Below are positions 5,872 to 9,287 of a stretch of 9,287 nt of DNA, piece after piece. The notes below the pieces were generated by a model. It ran no database searches and was not told the DNA's origin. It was given only the letters and a program-made list of their open reading frames with translations. A program made the translations under genes and the position numbers. Position 1 is the stretch's first letter; every line of letters begins with the position of its first letter. The stretch lies in assembly GCA_964598275.1 (NCBI GenBank), contig CAZRAZ010000026.1, positions 1-9,287 of the forward strand, read 5' to 3'. Origin of the DNA: JAHIEZ01 sp964598275. Its GTDB lineage: Bacteria; Patescibacteriota; Microgenomatia; UBA12405.

Positions 5872-6978
5872 TTGATTAACAAAAAACGCCCTTTTTTGTC
5901 GATCTTCCTGTCTTTAACCCTTTTTTTCTTTTTCTTTACTCCTTTTATCAGTCTGGCCGAAGATGTGATCAATGAACTGCAGACCAAAATCAATGAATAC
6001 ACTCAAAAAATAGTTAAATTGGGTCAGGCCCAAAAAACTCTCAAAAACGAAATCAGTTATATCGAATCACAAATTTATCTTACCGCTCTCCAGATCACCC
6101 AAACCGAAAATTCAATTGATATTCTCAAACGCGATATTGCCGAACTTAGCCTTAAAATAAGTCAGCTAGACATCAATCTAAATCAGCTTTCGCGGGCCTT
6201 TATCATCCAAACCACTCAAAGCTACAAACTTCAAAAAACCTTATCTCCCCTCATTGCTTTTGTCTCCGGAGATTTTAATCAATTTTTAAAACAGCAAAAA
6301 TACCTCACCGTTGTTCAAAAAAACTCCCAGGACACTCTCGTCAGCATGGAAACGGTTCGCACCAATTATGATCTCCAAAAACAAAAAAAGGCCAAAAAAC
6401 AAGAGGAACTGGAAGTATTACAGCTTCAACTGGCTGCTCAAAAAAATAACCTTGCCTCCCAAAGAAGCTCCAAGGATCATCTTTTATCTGTTACCCAAAA
6501 CGACGAAAGTCGTTATCAAAAATTAAAACAAGAAGCCGAAAACGAACTAAGCTCGCTTTTAGCCGCCAAGTTTGTTGGCAAAAGACAAGTAGCCGCGGCT
6601 GAAGCCTTGGGGATGATGGGTAATACCGGTTATTCCTTTGGTGATCATTTGCATTTTGGTCTCTATCAGCTTTCCGAATCAGATCTTAACTCCTGGTCTT
6701 ACCAAAACGATATAGACCCCATGTCCTATATCAATTCTCATCAATGGCCCATGAATGAACCCATTAGAATTACTCAAGGCCGGGGCCAAACTCAATATTC
6801 ATACCTCTATTCCGATCGTTTTCATCATGGTATCGATATCGTGTCTACCAATAAAACCATTGCCGCCGTCAACGAAGGTGTTGCTTATTTTTTTAGAAAC
6901 CCCAGTTCAAGTCTGGGCAATCATGTTAAACTCTTTCACCCCGACGGTTACATGACCCTCTATTTGCACATGCAATAA
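5872..6978 (+). CDS. Exported coiled-coil M23 peptidoglycan peptidase with permuted catalytic domain; likely FtsEX partner
   Basis: 368 residues from TTG 5872, 1 base after the ftsX stop. This start puts a basic tip (KKR) before a hydrophobic signal peptide (about 8-24) with cleavage probable near SLA-ED (29-30); upstream TTG 5809 would add 21 residues inside ftsX and spoil the signal. Residues about 31-125 and 155-232 are long coiled-coil helices separated by a segment (about 126-150, SGDFNQFLKQQKYL) like that in EnvC/PcsB/CwlO-type regulators. The catalytic region has M23 motifs in unusual order: MGNTGYSFGDHLHFG (His259, His261), then DIDPMSYI, then FHHGIDI (His318, Asp322), then TLYLHM (His366), which ends the protein. 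All metal and catalytic residues of the LytM type are present, so it is probably active and cuts peptide cross-links. A strong terminator follows at once, arguing against truncation. Confidence 0.9.
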   Translation: MINKKRPFLSIFLSLTLFFFFFTPFISLAEDVINELQTKINEYTQKIVKLGQAQKTLKNEISYIESQIYLTALQITQTENSIDILKRDIAELSLKISQLDINLNQLSRAFIIQTTQSYKLQKTLSPLIAFVSGDFNQFLKQQKYLTVVQKNSQDTLVSMETVRTNYDLQKQKKAKKQEELEVLQLQLAAQKNNLASQRSSKDHLLSVTQNDESRYQKLKQEAENELSSLLAAKFVGKRQVAAAEALGMMGNTGYSFGDHLHFGLYQLSESDLNSWSYQNDIDPMSYINSHQWPMNEPIRITQGRGQTQYSYLYSDRFHHGIDIVSTNKTIAAVNEGVAYFFRNPSSSLGNHVKLFHPDGYMTLYLHMQ

Positions 6979-7009
6979 AAAAGCTCACCTCCGGAGGTGA
7001 GCTTTTTTT
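6977..7009. terminator. Bidirectional intrinsic terminator between convergent genes
   Basis: The arms at 6977-6992 and 6993-7008 are perfectly complementary. A realistic hairpin is GCTCACCT (6983-6990), loop CCGG, AGGTGAGC (6995-7002), flanked by an A-tract on the left and TTTTTTT (7003-7009) on the right. It can therefore stop transcription both of the ftsEX/M23 operon (+) and of the DUF11 gene (-). It starts within the M23 gene's stop codon and ends 9 bases before the end of the - strand gene. Confidence 0.93.
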
Positions 7010-7017
7010 GAGCTCTT

Positions 7018-7638
7018 TTAATAGCCTCTGGCGTATTTTCGTAAAAACCAACCGAATCCGGCGGTACTCATTACCATTCCCGATTCAAGCAAAAGCCCGG
7101 CATCACCGGTGTCGGGAATAGAAGCGCCACCGATAAAATATGAAGCAGTATCGCTATCAGCGATGCTGTCGACTTTAGCTTCGGCCCTATTGGTCATTTG
7201 CAAAACTACATTTGATCCCAAACTAGCCGTTTCATCAATTTTACCTCGAATCAAATATGTTCTTTCCTCACCCGGCTCAAGCTTCTCAATTTTCCAGCTT
7301 ATTTCTCTCTTATTAGCGTCAAAACTACCGGGGTAAAAAATCAAACTTATATTTTTAGGCAAATAATCTCGTAGTTCAATGTTTTTTAGAGTAATATTCC
7401 CGCTGTTTCTAATCAGTACCGAATATTCAATCATGTCTTTCCCATAAAACACCTTAACTGTTTTATCAATATTATCCATACTTTCACCATTTGGTACCCA
7501 TCTTACTTTTTTGTCCAAAACCAATTGGGCGTTACTATCAGGGCCACCATAATACTGGGCCATACTTTTTTTAGGCACCACAATCAAACCGGCAAAAGCC
7601 AATAAGACCACTATTTTTGCTAAATTCTTAAAAACCAT
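7018..7638 (-). CDS. Secreted DUF11-domain protein with sortase-like C-terminal signal
   Basis: 206 residues on the - strand. ATG at 7638-7636 lies about 23 bases after the predicted transcription start; no Shine-Dalgarno is seen. A signal peptide (about 1-27, cleavage probable after SMA) is followed by a short spacer and one DUF11-type beta-sandwich: YSVLIRNSGNITLKNIELRD (72-91), PKNISLIFYPGSF, ISWKIEKLEPGEERTYLI (113-130). Such domains are common in bacterial surface proteins and have no enzymatic role. The C-terminus has IPDTG (174-178), resembling a sortase LPXTG signal, then a moderately hydrophobic stretch (about 180-198) and a basic tail ending RKYARGY. This would anchor it to the wall or leave it as a membrane-tethered protein. 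The stretch contains Glu185 and is weak as a membrane helix. No sortase is in the window. Confidence 0.88.
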   Translation of the reverse strand: MVFKNLAKIVVLLAFAGLIVVPKKSMAQYYGGPDSNAQLVLDKKVRWVPNGESMDNIDKTVKVFYGKDMIEYSVLIRNSGNITLKNIELRDYLPKNISLIFYPGSFDANKREISWKIEKLEPGEERTYLIRGKIDETASLGSNVVLQMTNRAEAKVDSIADSDTASYFIGGASIPDTGDAGLLLESGMVMSTAGFGWFLRKYARGY

Positions 7639-7667
7639 TTTTTGTTTAATAGTTAAGACTACAGGAC

Positions 7668-7696
7668 ATTATAACCCATACTTTTTTTAATTGCAA
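7668..7696 (-). promoter_or_regulatory. Sigma-70-type promoter for the DUF11 gene
   Basis: Reading the - strand: -35 TTGCAA (7696-7691), a 17-base spacer, and a consensus -10 TATAAT (7673-7668). The predicted start near 7661 gives a leader of about 23 bases to the ATG at 7638. This is the best -35/-10 pair in the window. Confidence 0.8.
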
Positions 7697-7716
7697 GTCC
7701 GGGGGCTGCAGCCTGT

Positions 7717-7735
7717 TTTTGCTTTATCAGCAAAA
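7717..7735. repeat. Hairpin-forming inverted repeat over the GT2 promoter -35/spacer region
   Basis: TTTTGCT (7717-7723) and AGCAAAA (7729-7735) are a perfect 7-base inverted repeat around TTATC. It covers the place where a -35 box would sit relative to the -10 at 7740-7745 and lies upstream of the predicted transcript, so a DNA-level role (operator) is more plausible than an RNA stem. It may also be chance in a T/A-rich stretch. Confidence 0.45.
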
Positions 7736-7736
7736 C

Positions 7737-7745
7737 TGTTATACT
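7737..7745 (+). promoter_or_regulatory. Extended -10 promoter for the GT2 gene, leaderless start
   Basis: TGTTATACT gives TG-N plus TATACT (7740-7745), the same architecture as the promoter at 3823-3831. The ATG at 7751 is 5 bases after the hexamer, exactly where transcription should begin, so the mRNA probably starts at or next to the start codon. No good -35 box is seen. Confidence 0.62.
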
Positions 7746-7750
7746 CCATT

Positions 7751-8497
7751 ATGAAAACCGTAAAACTTCCACAATTGTCCGTTTTCTTTCCCTGTTACAA
7801 CGAAGCCAAAAACATCAAAAACACCATCGACAAAGCCTTGCCAACTATTAAAAATATTGCTCAAAAATGGGAAATCATCATCATCAACGATGGCTCCAAA
7901 GATGATACCGCCAAAATCGCTCTTCAGATACAAAAAAATATCCAAAAACATTCACCCCGCCGTGGCGGGGTTAAAATCATCACCCATAATCCCAACCGTG
8001 GTTATGGCGCCGCCCTTAAAAGTGGTTTTTATGGCGCAAAATACGATTGGATCACCTTTACCGACGCCGATGGTCAGTTTGATTTTACCGATATCAAAAA
8101 ACTTATTCGTCGCCAGCGTCAAACTAAAGCCGACCTTGTTATAGGTCATTATCTTGGTCGGAAAGTCCCTTTTTATCGTCTTTGGGGTTCAAAATTATGG
8201 CAACTGGCCGTCTTTATTCTCTTTGGCCTTAATGTCCGGGACATTGACTGCGGCTTTAAACTGGTCAGAAAAGAGGTCATCGATACCATTCCCAAACTGG
8301 AAGCCGAAAAAGGACCTTTTATCTCTTCCGAACTTTTAATCAAAGCCAAAAAGGCTAAGTTCAAAATTATCGAAGTGGGAGTCCGTCACTTTAGTCGTCA
8401 ATCTGGTGTTGCTACCGGCGCCAAGCTCGATGTTATTTTGGCGGGACTTAAAGACCTCTTCTCTCTCTGGTACAGGATTAATTTCAAATCAAGTTAA
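7751..8497 (+). CDS. GT2 family glycosyltransferase, DPM1-like polyprenyl-phosphate glycosyltransferase
   Basis: 248 residues from ATG 7751. An in-frame TTG at 7691 would extend it by 20 residues, but that extension contains the promoter and lacks family similarity. GT-A fold motifs: LSVFFPCYNEAKNI (9-22), EIIIINDGSKDDT (41-53), NRGYGAALKSG (82-92), and the metal/nucleotide motif TDADGQF (104-110, Asp105 and Asp107). Later, RDIDCGFKLVRKEVI (163-177) and SSELLIKAKK (192-201) fit dolichol/polyprenol-phosphate sugar synthases. It lacks C-terminal membrane helices, so it is of the short DPM1 type, working at the cytoplasmic membrane face. It likely loads mannose, glucose or a similar sugar on polyprenyl phosphate; the sugar cannot be read. 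Residues 66-74 include an insertion encoded by a GC-rich palindrome. The next gene, 11 bases downstream, is a GT-C enzyme that could use the product. Confidence 0.9.
   Translation: MKTVKLPQLSVFFPCYNEAKNIKNTIDKALPTIKNIAQKWEIIIINDGSKDDTAKIALQIQKNIQKHSPRRGGVKIITHNPNRGYGAALKSGFYGAKYDWITFTDADGQFDFTDIKKLIRRQRQTKADLVIGHYLGRKVPFYRLWGSKLWQLAVFILFGLNVRDIDCGFKLVRKEVIDTIPKLEAEKGPFISSELLIKAKKAKFKIIEVGVRHFSRQSGVATGAKLDVILAGLKDLFSLWYRINFKSS
7955..7970 (+). repeat. GC-rich palindromic element inserted in frame in the GT2 gene
   Basis: CCCCGCC (7955-7961), GT, GGCGGGG (7964-7970): a perfect 7-base inverted repeat, 15 of 16 bases G or C, inside an AT-rich gene. It encodes Pro-Arg-Arg-Gly-Gly (69-73) in the loop between the second helix and the KIITHN strand, where GT2 proteins vary in length. 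The composition jump suggests a small mobile palindromic element, comparable in behaviour to Rickettsia palindromic elements. Confidence 0.55.
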
Positions 8498-8508
8498 ATA
8501 TATCACCA

Positions 8509-9287
8509 ATGCTTTCAGCCAAAAAAATCCTTGTTTTTTGTCGGGAAAACCCATTTTTTGTCTTAGTTCTTCTTGCGTCCGCCTTTTGCCGTCTCTATAA
8601 AATCGGCCAATATATGGAATTTTTGGGCGACCAAGGTCGTGATGTGATTATTGTCCGGGATTTCTTAAAAAACGGCAACATCTTCTTTATCGGTCCTCAA
8701 ACCAGCATTGGCAACATGTATTTAGGGCCATACTACTACTATCTCATTGCTCCATCTTTGCTCCTGGCTAGTTTCAGTCCCGTCGGCCCTGCCGTCTTTG
8801 TGGCTTTACTGTCAGTCTTAACCACCGTCCTTATCTTTCTGATCAGTAAAAAATGGTTTAATTTAACCACCGCCCTTACCGCTTCTTTCCTTTTTGCCAT
8901 TTCACCGGTAGTCATTAAATATTCTTCTTTCTCCTGGAATCCCAACATTATGCCTCTTTTTGCTCTTCTCTTTATCTACTTTTTTTCAAAAAGTCTTTTT
9001 GATCATCGTCACCAAAATTTAATTTGGGCCGGTCTCTGTTTTATTATGGCCATAAACTCTCATTATTTAGCTTTACTGCTCCTGCCTGTAGCCGCCCTTT
9101 ACTGGATAATTTATTTTCTAAAAAATTCTCATCAGCAAAAATCTTTCCTCAAGTTTAGCCTCTACGCCCTTGTTGTCTTTCTGGTTTCTCTTCTTCCTCA
9201 ATTACTTTTTGATCTAAAGCATCAAGGTCAAAATATCAAAGCTTTAATTACTTTTTTCTCGCAAAGAGAAACCACTGTCAACCTTAA
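8509..9287 (+). CDS. GT-C (PMT-like) membrane glycosyltransferase, N-terminal part
   Basis: Partial: 259 codons visible, running off the window end with no stop. ATG 8509 is 11 bases after the GT2 stop and no Shine-Dalgarno is visible. The N-terminus is a short cytoplasmic tip, a membrane helix (about 16-28), then the first extracytoplasmic loop with FLGDQGRDVIIVRDFL (38-53; Asp41, Arg44, Asp45) and GPQTSIGNMYLGPYYYYLI (62-80), the pattern of PMT_2/ArnT-like dolichyl- or polyprenyl-phosphate-sugar transferases. Several further hydrophobic helices follow at about 82-112, 118-133, 146-160, 171-204 and 216-233. The acidic residue in the first loop is the expected catalytic position in this superfamily. 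Such enzymes move a sugar from a polyprenyl-phosphate donor to a protein, lipid or glycan outside; the acceptor is unknown. The upstream GT2 probably makes the donor. Confidence 0.85.
   Translation, partial: MLSAKKILVFCRENPFFVLVLLASAFCRLYKIGQYMEFLGDQGRDVIIVRDFLKNGNIFFIGPQTSIGNMYLGPYYYYLIAPSLLLASFSPVGPAVFVALLSVLTTVLIFLISKKWFNLTTALTASFLFAISPVVIKYSSFSWNPNIMPLFALLFIYFFSKSLFDHRHQNLIWAGLCFIMAINSHYLALLLLPVAALYWIIYFLKNSHQQKSFLKFSLYALVVFLVSLLPQLLFDLKHQGQNIKALITFFSQRETTVNL

Noticed and set aside
7701..7720. GGCTGCAGCC followed by a T-run as a terminator
   Set aside because: A palindrome without a loop forms only a short stem, and no + strand gene lies upstream for it to end.
7691..7750. N-terminal extension of the GT2 gene from TTG 7691
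   Set aside because: The stretch contains both promoter elements and a palindrome, encodes nothing resembling the GT2 family, and ATG 7751 begins right at the conserved N-terminus.
7739..8364. Several 60-95-codon open frames on both strands within the GT2 gene
   Set aside because: They overlap the GT2 gene with its intact GT-A motifs, and none has a start context or a recognisable sequence.
8739..8948. 69-codon open frame on the - strand in the GT-C gene
   Set aside because: It is a shadow of the membrane protein, whose frame is open to the window end with family motifs.
1..9287. CRISPR array, tRNA, rRNA, riboswitch or insertion sequence
   Set aside because: No regularly spaced repeats, cloverleaf-like segments, transposase genes or long leader regions were seen; the largest gap is 112 bases.

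Overview
The window reads like a piece of a Patescibacteria (Candidate Phyla Radiation) genome, most likely of the Microgenomates group. This is inferred from compact, abutting, AT-rich genes, near absence of Shine-Dalgarno sequences, a cell-surface gene set dominated by short exported proteins, and protein sequences of familiar CPR flavour (C39-like peptidase with a Pro/Thr linker, DUF11 protein, FtsEX with a coiled-coil M23 hydrolase). No rRNA or tRNA is present, so the placement is not proven. The standard code with UGA as stop fits: RF2 is encoded here and two genes end in TGA.

Layout. (1) Positions 7-3803, + strand, a tight series: exported C39-like cysteine peptidase, lipoprotein cyclophilin, small one-pass membrane protein of unknown function, release factor 2 (prfB), and an LCP (LytR-CpsA-Psr) cell-wall ligase-type protein. 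(2) Positions 3858-6978, + strand, behind its own extended -10 promoter: an unknown one-pass membrane protein with a conserved-looking extracellular domain, ftsE, ftsX, and an exported coiled-coil/M23 peptidase, closed by a strong bidirectional terminator. (3) Positions 7018-7638, - strand: a secreted DUF11 protein with a sortase-signal-like C-terminus, with its own good sigma-70-type promoter. (4) Positions 7751-9287, + strand: a DPM1-like GT2 glycosyltransferase, probably on a leaderless transcript, then the start of a GT-C (PMT-like) membrane glycosyltransferase cut by the window end. No gap between genes exceeds 112 bases.

How it fits together: most of the genes act at or outside the cytoplasmic membrane. 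FtsEX is an ATP-driven switch that in other bacteria activates a coiled-coil peptidoglycan hydrolase during division; here the hydrolase sits directly behind it. LCP proteins attach polymers to the wall, and a GT2/GT-C pair typically makes a lipid-linked sugar and transfers it outside.

The most striking observation is that the M23 catalytic domain of the hydrolase appears circularly permuted: the segment with the HLH motif comes before the HxGID and TLYxH segments, yet all five expected active-site residues are present. Other notable points are a GC-rich palindrome inserted in frame in the GT2 gene, a probable leaderless start, and TGA stops used only where forced by ATGA overlaps.
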